64,000 nucleotides of DNA from Mangrovibacillus cuniculi (GTDB lineage Bacteria; Bacillota; Bacilli; Bacillales; R1DC41). The stretch is from positions 198,501-262,500 of the forward strand of contig NZ_CP049742.1 in NCBI RefSeq assembly GCF_015482585.1. Reading direction: 5' to 3'. The stretch's first letter is position 1, and each line of letters opens with the position of its first letter. The notes under the pieces are model-generated. The model worked only from the letters and a program-made list of their open reading frames with translations. It had not been told where the DNA came from and ran no database searches. Both the position numbers and the translations under genes were made by a program. Shown here in pieces: positions 33,800-41,869 of the stretch.

Positions 33800-35323
33800 C
33801 TACTGATGATGAAGCGGCAATGTTACTCTAGCAGTAGTTCCGACATTCACTTCACTTTCATACACAAGACTACCATTGTGCTGATCAATTATTTTGTAGG
33901 TAACTAATAATCCTAGTCCTGTTCCTTTTTCTTTCGTTGTATAGAATGGAGTGCCTAGCTGGACCAACTTTTCTGACGTTATTCCCTCACCAGAATCCAC
34001 TATTTCCACTGTCACTAACGAAGCAGTTTGTTGAACATTTATTAAAATGGAGCCACCTGATTTATTCATTGATTCCATTGCATTTTTTATTAGATTCACA
34101 AATACTTGTCTCAATTCATTAGGTACACAAAAGACTACTGGACTACATGTGATATTCCTTTTTATCTCGACGTTATGTAAGATTGCTTGATTATCCAATA
34201 AGACTAGAACGCTTTCTAGAATTTCTAATAAGTTGGCATAAACAAAATGTTTTGCTTGAGGCTTTGCTAAAATCAACATCTCATTGGAAATCAGTTCGAT
34301 ATGACTTAGCTCATTTGACATGATCGATATATATTCTCTTGTAATATCGTTTTTCGCATCTAGTAATTGTAAAAATCCTTTAAGGGAGGTTAATGGATTT
34401 CTAATTTCATGCGCAATGCCGGCTGCAATTTGCCCAACTGTGGTTAATTTCTCTGAATGCAATAAAGCTTTCTCAGAAAACTTTCGCTCTTGTATATCTC
34501 TTGTGGTACTAACAACTTGTGTGAGCTTTCCGTTCTTATTATAAATTGCTGTAGAAGTTGTTTCCAACCAAGTTAAAGTGCCTTTTTTCGTAAATGCTCG
34601 AAACTCTACACTGGAATTACTATCTGATTGAAGGATTTTATCTCGATACTCTTTTACTATTTCTCGATCTTCCGGATAAATAAACCGATCAAAGTTATTC
34701 CCCATCACTTCTTCTAAACTATAGCCTAATATTTTCTTTGCTGCTGGGTTGATATAGGATAAGGAACCATCAGATAACGTGATCGTTATAATATCTTTAG
34801 ATTTATTAGCAATGATGGTATACATACTTTCTAGTTCTTTTTGTTTTACATAGGAGATGGCAGTAATTGCTTGTTTACTCATTAAAATAGTTAACTTGAT
34901 ATCTAATTCTGTAGGTGTATATGGGGCAAAGTGGTAGATGGCGAATGTGCCATAAATTTTGTCTCGGAAGATTATAGGAACGGACCAAACAGCTCGAACA
35001 CCAACTTTATCACTGTGAACGACAAAAGGCTTCCATATTTCGCTTTTGTGTGTATCTTCTACTATTACTACGCGCTTTTCTGCTACAGCAACTCCACATC
35101 CACCCATTCGTAAAGGGAGGTTACTAGCAACCTTCGTGTAAGAATTTGGGAACGCTTCATATCCTGGTCCGGGATTAAGTGTTTGAGACGATTCATCATA
35201 AATCATTGTGGTAACGGTAGCTTCTGTAAATATTTCTGACAAGTAACCTACCAATCTTGTAAGAATTACCTCTATGGTATCATCTGATTCAAAAGGGTTT
35301 TGATGCAAAAATTCATCTATCAT
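33800..35323 (-). CDS. Soluble GAF-PAS sensor histidine kinase (sporulation-kinase-like)
   Basis: A 507-residue protein without membrane segments. A GAF domain occupies about residues 10-170, a PAS domain 180-290 (YINPAAKKILGYSLEEV), then HisKA with AAGIAHEIRNPLTSLKGFL (phospho-His) and HATPase_c with NLIKNAMESM, DSGEGI and GTGLGLLVTYKI. The last three-quarters resemble KinA/KinE-type kinases that feed the sporulation phosphorelay. It is an orphan: no response regulator is nearby. The ribosome site (TAGGTATCGTAT) is weak. The ligand of the GAF/PAS sensors is unknown. Confidence 0.87.
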   Translation of the reverse strand: MIDEFLHQNPFESDDTIEVILTRLVGYLSEIFTEATVTTMIYDESSQTLNPGPGYEAFPNSYTKVASNLPLRMGGCGVAVAEKRVVIVEDTHKSEIWKPFVVHSDKVGVRAVWSVPIIFRDKIYGTFAIYHFAPYTPTELDIKLTILMSKQAITAISYVKQKELESMYTIIANKSKDIITITLSDGSLSYINPAAKKILGYSLEEVMGNNFDRFIYPEDREIVKEYRDKILQSDSNSSVEFRAFTKKGTLTWLETTSTAIYNKNGKLTQVVSTTRDIQERKFSEKALLHSEKLTTVGQIAAGIAHEIRNPLTSLKGFLQLLDAKNDITREYISIMSNELSHIELISNEMLILAKPQAKHFVYANLLEILESVLVLLDNQAILHNVEIKRNITCSPVVFCVPNELRQVFVNLIKNAMESMNKSGGSILINVQQTASLVTVEIVDSGEGITSEKLVQLGTPFYTTKEKGTGLGLLVTYKIIDQHNGSLVYESEVNVGTTARVTLPLHHQ

Positions 35324-35480
35324 ATACGATACCTACTTTTTCATTTATTGTATTTTAAATTATTTTTAACGACACCTTAACGGAAGTGGATTATCTTAAC
35401 TTTTAGCTTATCAGATAACAAAGATAGATACACTAACTCTCGTAAAATTATATAGATCTTGGTTGAGTTTCCTTCGTGCT

Positions 35481-35515
35481 ATTTCGACATTAAATTTAAA
35501 CAAACGTTTGATCAA
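35481..35515. repeat. CAAACGTTTG palindromic element, copy 3
   Basis: TTAAACAAACGTTTGATCAA (35496-35515) preceded by TTTCGACATTAAAT. The 20-mer is identical to copy 4. It lies about 20 bp upstream of the -35 of the thiamin operon and about 170 bp from the divergent kinase gene. Confidence 0.7.
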
Positions 35516-35535
35516 TGAGGTAGTTATCTTTTTGC

Positions 35536-35563
35536 TTGAATTAATTTTCTGACATGTTATAGT
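35536..35563 (+). promoter_or_regulatory. Promoter of the thiamin operon
   Basis: TTGAAT (35536-35541), 16-bp spacer, TATAGT (35558-35563); transcription would begin just ahead of the riboswitch. Confidence 0.7.
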
Positions 35564-35591
35564 GAAAGAAACGTCACAACTACATATTTTT

Positions 35592-35750
35592 ACCACTAGG
35601 GGGGCCTATACAATAGGCTGAGATGAGCGTGTTACGCAAAGACCCTTTGAACCTGATCTAGTTCATACTAGCGGAGGGAAGTGGGCGAGTCGTTCAATGT
35701 GTTTATTATTTATTGACCTTCTAACGCCACTTCCATTGGGAGTGGCTTTT
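35592..35750 (+). ncRNA. TPP riboswitch with transcription terminator
   Basis: The THI-box conserved parts are present: CTGAGATGA near 35618, ACCCTTTGAACCTGATCTAG (35643-35662) and GCGGAGGGAA. P1 pairs CCACT (35593-35597) with AGTGG (35680-35684). A terminator (GCCACTTCC / GGGAGTGGC plus T-run, 35726-35752) follows. GGAAGTGG (35677-35684), part of P1, can pair instead with CCACTTCC (35727-35734), an 8-bp antiterminator. When TPP binds, P1 holds and the operon is shut off. Confidence 0.95.
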
Positions 35751-35752
35751 TT

Positions 35753-35819
35753 GTTACGTGACCAGTAACCACTCATCGTTGATCACGAGATGTGGTCCGT
35801 TCTTAGATGAGTATTCATG
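35753..35819 (+). repeat. GTTACGTGACC element, full copy A
   Basis: Starts directly after the T-run of the riboswitch terminator. Paired parts: GTTAC/GTAAC, an outer ACTCATC (35771-35777) with GATGAGT (35806-35812), and an inner GATCAC (35781-35786) with GTGGTC (35792-35797). The copy at 49981 keeps these pairings with compensating base changes. It lies in the tenA leader, so it is part of the mRNA whenever the riboswitch allows read-through. Confidence 0.75.
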
Positions 35820-35851
35820 TTCCATCTAAAACAAAAAAGGAGCGATTCATA

Positions 35852-36544
35852 ATGACCACTTTTACAAAAGACTTACGAGAAAAAGTAGCACCGATTTGGG
35901 AAGCAAGCTTTCAGCACCAGTTTGTCAAAGGGATTGCAGACGGTAGTTTACCGGTAAAGAACTTTAGACACTATGTGATGCAAGATTCTTACTATCTACA
36001 CCATTTTGCGAAAGTGCAAGCACTCGGTGCGATTAAATCAGACAATATGGATACTGCGCAGCGTTTTGTGACACATGCGAGTCACACATTTGAGGCAGAG
36101 CTTTCCTTGCATCAACATTTTTATGAACTATTAGATATTACAGAAGAAGAGATTCAAGCGTTTGAACCAGCTCCGACTGCTTACGCCTATACGTCCCATA
36201 TGTATCGTGCCGCAGAAGAAGGGACGTTAGCGGATTTACTAGCAGCGATTTTGCCTTGCTACTGGCTGTATTATGAGATTGGCCAGAAGTTGCAACACGC
36301 AAAACCAAACCATCCAATCTATGATAAATGGATTGCAACCTATGCATCAGATTGGTTTGGTGAACTAGTGACAGAACAAATTAATCGTTTAGATGAGCTG
36401 GTAGGTGAGTTATCAGATCATGAGAAAGATAGAATAGAGAAACATTTCGTGAAGAGTAGCTATTACGAGTTAGCATTTTGGGAGATGAGTTGGTCATTAG
36501 AATCGTGGGATTCGTTGATGAATAGAGAGGTGGCACAACGATGA
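35852..36544 (+). CDS. tenA: Aminopyrimidine aminohydrolase (thiaminase II)
   Basis: A 230-residue TenA-family all-helical protein. Marks: LPVKNFRHYVMQDSYYLHHF, the active-site Cys in LPCYWLYYEIG (about C135 in B. subtilis numbering) and the C-terminal Glu in FWEMSWSLE. It hydrolyses aminopyrimidines from degraded thiamin to HMP for salvage. The ATG at 35852 follows AAAGGAGCG; an in-frame upstream ATG near 35807 lies within the GTTACGTGACC element and is rejected. First gene of a four-gene operon, overlapping thiM by 4 bp. Confidence 0.94.
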   Translation: MTTFTKDLREKVAPIWEASFQHQFVKGIADGSLPVKNFRHYVMQDSYYLHHFAKVQALGAIKSDNMDTAQRFVTHASHTFEAELSLHQHFYELLDITEEEIQAFEPAPTAYAYTSHMYRAAEEGTLADLLAAILPCYWLYYEIGQKLQHAKPNHPIYDKWIATYASDWFGELVTEQINRLDELVGELSDHEKDRIEKHFVKSSYYELAFWEMSWSLESWDSLMNREVAQR

Positions 36545-37347
36545 TATATGATGGGCTGCTGTTACAAAAGATTCGACAAGAGAATCCTTTGGTTCACAAT
36601 ATCACCAATATCGTGGTAGCCAACTTTTCTGCTAACGGATTGCTTGCTTTAGGGGCCTCACCGATTATGGCGGATTCACCAGAAGAAATGGAAGATATGG
36701 TGACTATTGCTTCCTCCGTCGTTTTAAACATCGGTACGTTAAACCCTACTACTGTGGAAGCAATGATTTTAGCTGGAAAAGCCGCGAATGTAAAAGGAGT
36801 TCCTGTCGTGCTGGATCCAGTAGGAGTTGGGGCAAGTCAATTTCGTCGACGTGTTGTTCAGACTATTTTGCAAGAAGTGAATGTGGATGTGATTCGTGGG
36901 AATATTGGAGAGCTTGCAACGATAGCAGATGTGGAGTGGCAAGCAAAAGGGGTGGACGCTGGAGTTGGGTCTCATAGCGCTGAGTACATTGCAGAATTGG
37001 TGGCGACAAAACATAAATGTACGGTTGGAATGACGGGAGAAATCGATATTATCACGGACGGGAATACGGTCTATAAGGTAAAAAATGGAGACCCTGTAAT
37101 GCCGCTTATAACTGGTTCTGGCTGCTTACTAAGCGCCGTTATTGGTGCATTTTTAGGAGTGGAATCAGCGTCTACTATTCTTTCAAAAGTAACAACTGCT
37201 ATTGCGACATACGGCGTGGTAGGAGAGCTGGCAGCAGAAAAAACCAAGTTACCTGGTAGTTTTGTGGTTGCCTTTATGGATCTTTTACATGATGTGACTG
37301 CGGAAGATATAAAGCCACGACTGCAAATAGAGGAGGTAGTTCGATGA
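36541..37347 (+). CDS. thiM: Hydroxyethylthiazole kinase
   Basis: A 268-residue ribokinase-like enzyme. The N-terminus VHNITNIVVANFSANGLLALGASP is typical of ThiM; VVLDPVGVGAS binds substrate and GSGCLLSAV is the anion-hole/catalytic region (the usual Cys is present). It phosphorylates the thiazole alcohol for thiamin salvage. ATGA overlaps link it to tenA and thiD. Confidence 0.94.
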   Translation: MIYDGLLLQKIRQENPLVHNITNIVVANFSANGLLALGASPIMADSPEEMEDMVTIASSVVLNIGTLNPTTVEAMILAGKAANVKGVPVVLDPVGVGASQFRRRVVQTILQEVNVDVIRGNIGELATIADVEWQAKGVDAGVGSHSAEYIAELVATKHKCTVGMTGEIDIITDGNTVYKVKNGDPVMPLITGSGCLLSAVIGAFLGVESASTILSKVTTAIATYGVVGELAAEKTKLPGSFVVAFMDLLHDVTAEDIKPRLQIEEVVR

Positions 37348-38195
37348 TTCCTCAAGTATTGACGATTGCAGGATCGGATTCAGGAGGCGGCGCAGGTATT
37401 CAAGCGGATTTAAAGACGTTTCAAGAACTTAACGTCTTTGGTACATCCGTTATTACAGCTGTGACTGCTCAAAATACAACTGGAGTGCAGGCTGTATACC
37501 CGATGAGCGCAAGTGCAGTTGAGAGTCAACTAGCTTCTATTGGAAATGATTTTACAATAAGCGCTGTGAAGACAGGGATGTTATTTGACCATGAAATCAT
37601 TGAAGTGGTTGCGGCGGCAGTCAGGAAATACGGCTTTAGAAAATTAGTAGTTGACCCTGTGATGATTGCTAAAGGAGGAGCTTCCCTTTTGCAGGAGAAA
37701 GCGGTAGAAGCTTTAGTGCAAAAATTAATCCCTCTGGCAAAAGTGATTACGCCTAATATTCCGGAAGCGGAAGTGCTAACAGGTGAATCCATTCGTAACA
37801 TGGAAGATCGGTTGCGTGCTGCAGACGATTTACTTAGTATGGGAGCAGAATGTGTCATTCTAAAAGGAGGTCACGCTGAAGAATCAGATGCATGGGATCT
37901 CGTAGTTAGAGGAACGGAGAAGTATGTGGTGAAAAGTAATAGACTTCACACCCAAAATACACATGGAACGGGATGTACCTTTTCGGCTGCGTTAACAGCA
38001 GAACTAGCAAAAGGAAAAACTATTAGAGAATCTGCTTATCTAGCAAAATGCTTTATCTATCAGGCTATTAAGCAAGATTTGCACATTGGCAACGGACATG
38101 GACCAACAAATCATTGGGCGTATCAAGAGAGTGCACGACATCTTACTGGTGGAGGGGTTATCGTTGAACCGGTTGTACTATCAAGACATTCGTAA
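37344..38195 (+). CDS. thiD: Hydroxymethylpyrimidine/phosphomethylpyrimidine kinase
   Basis: A 283-residue ThiD: TIAGSDSGGGAGIQADLKTF at the N-terminus, VVDPVMIAKGG, and the catalytic NTHGTGCTFSAAL near residue 210. It makes HMP-PP from HMP in two ATP-dependent steps. The product of TenA is therefore used directly. AGGAGG lies inside the end of thiM. Length is typical. Confidence 0.94.
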   Translation: MIPQVLTIAGSDSGGGAGIQADLKTFQELNVFGTSVITAVTAQNTTGVQAVYPMSASAVESQLASIGNDFTISAVKTGMLFDHEIIEVVAAAVRKYGFRKLVVDPVMIAKGGASLLQEKAVEALVQKLIPLAKVITPNIPEAEVLTGESIRNMEDRLRAADDLLSMGAECVILKGGHAEESDAWDLVVRGTEKYVVKSNRLHTQNTHGTGCTFSAALTAELAKGKTIRESAYLAKCFIYQAIKQDLHIGNGHGPTNHWAYQESARHLTGGGVIVEPVVLSRHS

Positions 38196-38802
38196 GCAAT
38201 TGGAGATCTATTTTATTTTAGGTAGTCAAAACGCGAAGAAAGACCCTTTGGAGACAGTAAAAGAAGCACTAGAAGGTGGCATTACTTGTTTTCAATTTAG
38301 AGAAAAGGGTATTGGTAGCTTGCAAGGTGCAGAGAAACGAGAATTAGCAACATCCCTCTTCGCGTTGTGTCAGCAGTATCATGTTCCATTTATTATAAAC
38401 GATGACGTCGACTTGGCGATAGAATTAGATGCTGATGGCGTACACGTTGGGCAAGAAGATGAAGATATTGCTTCCGTTAGAGAGAAGATAGGTCCAAGTA
38501 AAATGTTAGGAGTCTCTGTGCATACAAAAGAAGAACTGAGGAGAGCAGCGGAACTTGCTGACTATGTGGGGATTGGTCCGGTATTTGGCACACGCTCAAA
38601 AGACGATGCAAAAGAACCAGCAGGAACGTGGTTAATTGAGCATGCGACCAAAATGTATCCTTCTCTTCCTAAAGTAGGGATTGGAGGAATTACTCCCGAG
38701 AATGCGGTGATTGTGAGAAATGCAGGTGCCGATGGAGTAGCAGTAATATCTGCTATTGCTGCAAGTAAGGATATTCGGTTAACTGCAAATCTATTTAAAT
38801 AA
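38164..38802 (+). CDS. thiE: Thiamin-phosphate synthase
   Basis: A 212-residue TIM barrel: QFREKG near residue 45, PFIINDDVDLA, DGVHVGQED, GVSVHT, GIGPVF and GIGGITPEN are the phosphate- and Mg-binding motifs of ThiE. It joins HMP-PP and thiazole phosphate to TMP. I chose the TTG at 38164 because GGTGGAGGGG is seven bases upstream and this gives the family's normal length. It overlaps thiD by 32 bp. Confidence 0.93.
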   Translation: MNRLYYQDIRKQLEIYFILGSQNAKKDPLETVKEALEGGITCFQFREKGIGSLQGAEKRELATSLFALCQQYHVPFIINDDVDLAIELDADGVHVGQEDEDIASVREKIGPSKMLGVSVHTKEELRRAAELADYVGIGPVFGTRSKDDAKEPAGTWLIEHATKMYPSLPKVGIGGITPENAVIVRNAGADGVAVISAIAASKDIRLTANLFK

Positions 38803-38806
38803 AAAG

Positions 38807-38840
38807 AAAGCTGCGGAGGAAACGGACTTCGCAGCTTTTT
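38807..38840 (+). terminator. Terminator of the thiamin operon
   Basis: AAAGCTGCG pairs with CGCAGCTTT and is followed by T; the next base starts a GTTACGTGACC element. Confidence 0.9.
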
Positions 38841-38875
38841 GTTACGTGACCAGCAACACCGAAGAGTAGCATACA
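38841..38875 (+). repeat. GTTACGTGACC element, short copy B
   Basis: GTTACGTGACCAGCAACACC follows the thiE terminator T-run without a gap. Compared with copy A the inner paired region (about 35 bp) is missing and AGTAGCATAC-like sequence follows. Confidence 0.65.
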
Positions 38876-38908
38876 TTCGACAATATCTTTAAACAAACGT
38901 TTGATCAA
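38876..38908. repeat. CAAACGTTTG palindromic element, copy 4
   Basis: TTAAACAAACGTTTGATCAA (38889-38908), identical to copy 3, preceded by TTCGACAATATC. It lies between convergent gene ends (thiE and the oxidoreductase), where a promoter operator is not expected. Confidence 0.7.
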
Positions 38909-38911
38909 CTA

Positions 38912-39424
38912 TTAAAAATGCTTGATCATCCTCTCTGCTTCAATAGATAGATCTTCGGGAGAAAGAGTTCGTACACCTTGGATTGCATATGTTGGTAGGA
39001 AACGCATTCCTGTTAAATTGGCTGTTGCCTGAAACGGTTTCGTTAACTCACTAATGCTGTAATGATTAAAACCACCAGCTTGGTAAGCAGTTTCTGGACC
39101 ACCGGTGGAAATAATTAACCCGAACTCTTTTCCATGTAGTTTTGTTCCTTGAGTACCATAAGCCCAACCATATTCAAGCACAACATCTTGCCACTCTTTT
39201 AATAGAGAGGGGCTGCTGTACCAATATAACGGGAATTGAAAAAGGATACGGTCATGTGCAAGTAATAGTTCCTGTTCTCTCTGTACATCTATTTTTCTAT
39301 CAGGATATTCTGTATATAAATAATGGACAGTAACATTTTCTTCTTGTGACCATCTTGTAGCTAAATGTTTGTTTACAATAGATTCATTAATGGAAGGATG
39401 TGCAACAATTACTAAAATTTTCAT
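38912..39424 (-). CDS. NAD(P)H-dependent flavodoxin-fold quinone oxidoreductase
   Basis: A 170-residue protein of the YwrO/KefF/MdaB type: KILVIVAHPSINES at the N-terminus (flavin phosphate loop), FQFPLYWYSSPSLLKEW, and GLIISTGGPETAYQ. It reduces quinones by two electrons using NAD(P)H. AAGGAGTT precedes the ATG at 39424; an upstream in-frame start lies within the operator and is rejected. An operator identical to that of the neighbouring marR gene lies just upstream, so the MarR protein probably controls it. Confidence 0.88.
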   Translation of the reverse strand: MKILVIVAHPSINESIVNKHLATRWSQEENVTVHYLYTEYPDRKIDVQREQELLLAHDRILFQFPLYWYSSPSLLKEWQDVVLEYGWAYGTQGTKLHGKEFGLIISTGGPETAYQAGGFNHYSISELTKPFQATANLTGMRFLPTYAIQGVRTLSPEDLSIEAERMIKHF

Positions 39425-39440
39425 ATCAATAACTCCTTTT

Positions 39441-39456
39441 ATTTGTATGTACAAAT
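39441..39456 (-). promoter_or_regulatory. MarR operator ahead of the quinone oxidoreductase gene
   Basis: ATTTGTATGTACAAAT, a 16-bp dyad; its reverse complement is exactly the site at 40008-40023 in front of marR. Confidence 0.8.
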
Positions 39457-39560
39457 GATGGGGTAAAAAAAGTATATCTCTCTTATGTTATTAGTAGAGA
39501 AGTATCGTAGACACCAAGGGAAGCGAAGGTGGTAGATCCCTTGGTAACGATATAAGACAC

Positions 39561-39989
39561 TTAATCCTCAAACTTTTCGCTTGCCTCATGCAACATTCTA
39601 CTTAATTGAAGACTGAAGTCTTTTCCAAGAATGGTCGCATATTCTTCAAAAAGTTCTTTTAACAAACGTCTAAACTCCACGTATTTCTCTTCCCCTATTT
39701 GGGTTAGATAGATATTTGTTTCTTTTCCGTCCATTTTTCGATCCACCATTTTATGCTTCACTAATTTATCAATAAAGCGAGTGCTGGTAGAAGGTGCGAT
39801 GGAAAGACGCTGGCAAAGTTCTTTTTGCGTTATTCCAGGATGAAAATGGATGACCATTACCATATACAAATATGACGGTGCCAGTTCTTGCTCAAACACG
39901 TCTTCCGTGAGTTTCGTAATGTGCCTAGCGAAACGGTTTGCGGAAAAGAACAAGCAATTCATTAATACTAACTCTTCTTCGGACTTCAT
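39561..39989 (-). CDS. MarR-family regulator, probably redox- or quinone-sensing
   Basis: A 142-residue winged-helix protein: GITQKELCQRLSIAPSTSTRFIDKL is the DNA-binding part and DGKETNIYLTQIGEE the wing. It has a Cys near residue 12 in the N-terminal helix (LMNCLFF) and another in the HTH. An N-terminal Cys is the sensing residue in OhrR, YodB and related regulators, so thiol sensing is plausible. The ATG at 39989 fits AGGGTGG; a GTG nine bases upstream overlaps that site. Autoregulation is suggested by the shared dyad. Confidence 0.87.
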   Translation of the reverse strand: MKSEEELVLMNCLFFSANRFARHITKLTEDVFEQELAPSYLYMVMVIHFHPGITQKELCQRLSIAPSTSTRFIDKLVKHKMVDRKMDGKETNIYLTQIGEEKYVEFRRLLKELFEEYATILGKDFSLQLSRMLHEASEKFED

Positions 39990-40007
39990 GTTATCCACCC
40001 TAACATC

Positions 40008-40023
40008 ATTTGTACATACAAAT
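40008..40023 (-). promoter_or_regulatory. MarR operator ahead of marR
   Basis: ATTTGTACATACAAAT, 16 bp, the same site as in front of the oxidoreductase gene. A half-site TTTGTACATA also occurs at 40159-40168. Confidence 0.8.
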
Positions 40024-40254
40024 TACCATGAGGAAACAGAAACGTCAAATTACAACGTTAAGTACTTATAAAAAAGTTCTGTGTAAATCATTCAGCTGTC
40101 GCTGATTTATCTGTCATGAAAGAAAGAGCAGTGTAATTTATGGAAGGAATCACGCTAGTTTGTACATATGGTCGGAAAAACGTTATAATAACTAAGCATT
40201 TAATGTCTATATATAGGTAAAAGTGGTTTGCTAGAAAGGAAGTGCAACACAATC

Positions 40255-41280
40255 ATGAAGATTGGTAGAAATGACTTATGCCCATGCGGAAGTGGGAAAA
40301 AATATAAAAAATGCTGTGAGAAAAAAGATTCGGGACAAGTTCTGGATTACGCGCAGATTCAAGATCAACTATATACATTCGGAACAACATTACTAGAAAC
40401 AAAGATTGCTCGTTTTCATGAGAGATACATTGGAGATGAAAATGTATCAACGGAACTTTCTTTAATACTAAAATATTATGGATCAACTATTTTTGTTCTA
40501 CACGATCAAGTGGAACAAAAAAGCATCGTACAACATTTCTTAGAAACGTTCCCAATTAGCACATATAAAGATGAAGTAAAACAAGTGATAGCAAGTTGGA
40601 ATCAATCTTTCCCAAGTGTTGCTGTAGTAAAAGGGAAGCAAGCTGGTTCTATTACGGTAGAGGACTTGTATACAAAAGAAGTAAAACAAGTCATGACGGT
40701 AAACGGTGTGGAACGCTTTGAACCAGGTGAAGTCCTATTAGGTACATTAATTCCTGTCGGTGACATGTATCAGTACTTCGTTGGCCCAATCTCGTATGTA
40801 GATCAGGATAAAGAAGATTTCCAAAAACTATTGATAGACTATTATCAAGAGAACAGTGGAAAAAATCCAGCTAGATTCGTGTTAGCAGAGTTCTTTACGT
40901 TTATTCTCTTCTTTGTTACTAGTGTAGCGGATGTAGAAGGGAAAGAAGAAACAGCTCCTGCTGAAGTGGGATATGAGTGGGATAAACCTGTTTATGAAGA
41001 GATTGCTAACGAATTCTTAGCGTTCTTCGAGAAATCTTCTGTATCCTATGATTACCAGATTGGTTTAAAGATGTGGAATAACTTTACGAAGTCTGTACAA
41101 CCAATCATTCGTAACGCTCAAAACTATACGGCTGCATTAGTATACGTAGTGGATCAAATGGTGTCAGTGGAGAAAACATGGACGCAGCAAGATCTAGCAA
41201 CGGAATTTAATGTTTCTGCAAGCAGTATATCATCGACGAATAAAAAGATTATGGATGTCGTGATGCAGGGAATGGTTTGA
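40255..41280 (+). CDS. SEC-C zinc-motif protein of unknown function
   Basis: A 341-residue protein beginning [19 protein letters not shown], a complete SEC-C zinc motif (C-x-C-x8-C-C) as found at the end of SecA and in YecA-like proteins. The rest is mostly helical and acidic with no recognised catalytic motif; near the C-terminus [22 protein letters not shown] looks like an HTH. A combined zinc finger and HTH would suit a nucleic-acid- or ribosome-associated protein, but this is inference. AAAGGAAGTG lies about 12 bases ahead of the ATG. Monocistronic. Confidence 0.78.
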   Translation: MKIGRNDLCPCGSGKKYKKCCEKKDSGQVLDYAQIQDQLYTFGTTLLETKIARFHERYIGDENVSTELSLILKYYGSTIFVLHDQVEQKSIVQHFLETFPISTYKDEVKQVIASWNQSFPSVAVVKGKQAGSITVEDLYTKEVKQVMTVNGVERFEPGEVLLGTLIPVGDMYQYFVGPISYVDQDKEDFQKLLIDYYQENSGKNPARFVLAEFFTFILFFVTSVADVEGKEETAPAEVGYEWDKPVYEEIANEFLAFFEKSSVSYDYQIGLKMWNNFTKSVQPIIRNAQNYTAALVYVVDQMVSVEKTWTQQDLATEFNVSASSISSTNKKIMDVVMQGMV

Positions 41281-41310
41281 TTAATTATCACGAAAATGCA
41301 GTTGAAATAT

Positions 41311-41513
41311 GACTGCACAGGGATTTTCGCTGCAGGGGGACGCTTTCCACCTCGAAAAGCGGAAGGCGCGCGTTCAGCCACGGCAGGAAAGTTCAGAAGA
41401 TCGAGGAGGCAGTTCTTCAGCCACCGGAGAGCTTTTGGATTTTCCCAAGTGGTTGCGCACCTGGAGCTAGACACAACACCTTTCCCGTAGGAGTCGCCCC
41501 CTTCCGCTACAAT
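41311..41513. repeat. Dispersed intergenic element, full copy 2
   Basis: About 200 bp matching the copy at 6652 from GACTGCACAGGGAT to GGAGTCGCCCCCTTCCGCT, in the same orientation, but lacking about 45 bp near the right end (the AACTCCTGTGGGGTCTCGAC part). Confidence 0.85.
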
Positions 41514-41578
41514 CTCAAAATTGTCTTGTTGTAAATTATATTATCTGCAGTATTCTATTGTAGTTCTTGTAACTATTT

Positions 41579-41622
41579 AAAAGACAGGTACATCTTTTTA
41601 TAGATGGTATCTGTCTTTTATT
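41579..41622 (+). terminator. Hairpin with T-run
   Basis: AAAAGACAG-TA-ATCT (41579-41595) pairs with AGAT-GTATCTGTCTTTT (41602-41619). Probably the terminator of the SEC-C gene or of a transcript through the dispersed element. Confidence 0.65.
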
Positions 41623-41712
41623 TTTACACGACTATGGAATTACTTATCATCTATACATATCGAAATAGTATTTCATCTTTTACTCCTACTACTCCTACTA
41701 CTCCTAATTATT

Positions 41713-41853
41713 TACGAAAACTTTCGTAGATATTTCGTTGAAATCCGACGGATATTTCATAAAATTAATTATTGACACCGCTTTCTTTTGTGTTTATAGT
41801 GGAATTAACGAAACAATACTTACTATTTTTCGTTCATTACGAAAACATTCGTA
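41713..41853 (+). promoter_or_regulatory. beta-Glucoside operon promoter with two LacI-type operators
   Basis: Operator 1 TACGAAAACTTTCGTA (41713-41728); promoter TTGACA (41772-41777), 17 bp, TATAGT (41795-41800); operator 2 TACGAAAACATTCGTA (41838-41853). Operator centres are 125 bp apart, near 12 helical turns, which would favour DNA looping. The regulator is very likely the LacI protein encoded at the operon's end. Confidence 0.88.
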
Positions 41854-41869
41854 AGAGAGAGGGGTAATT

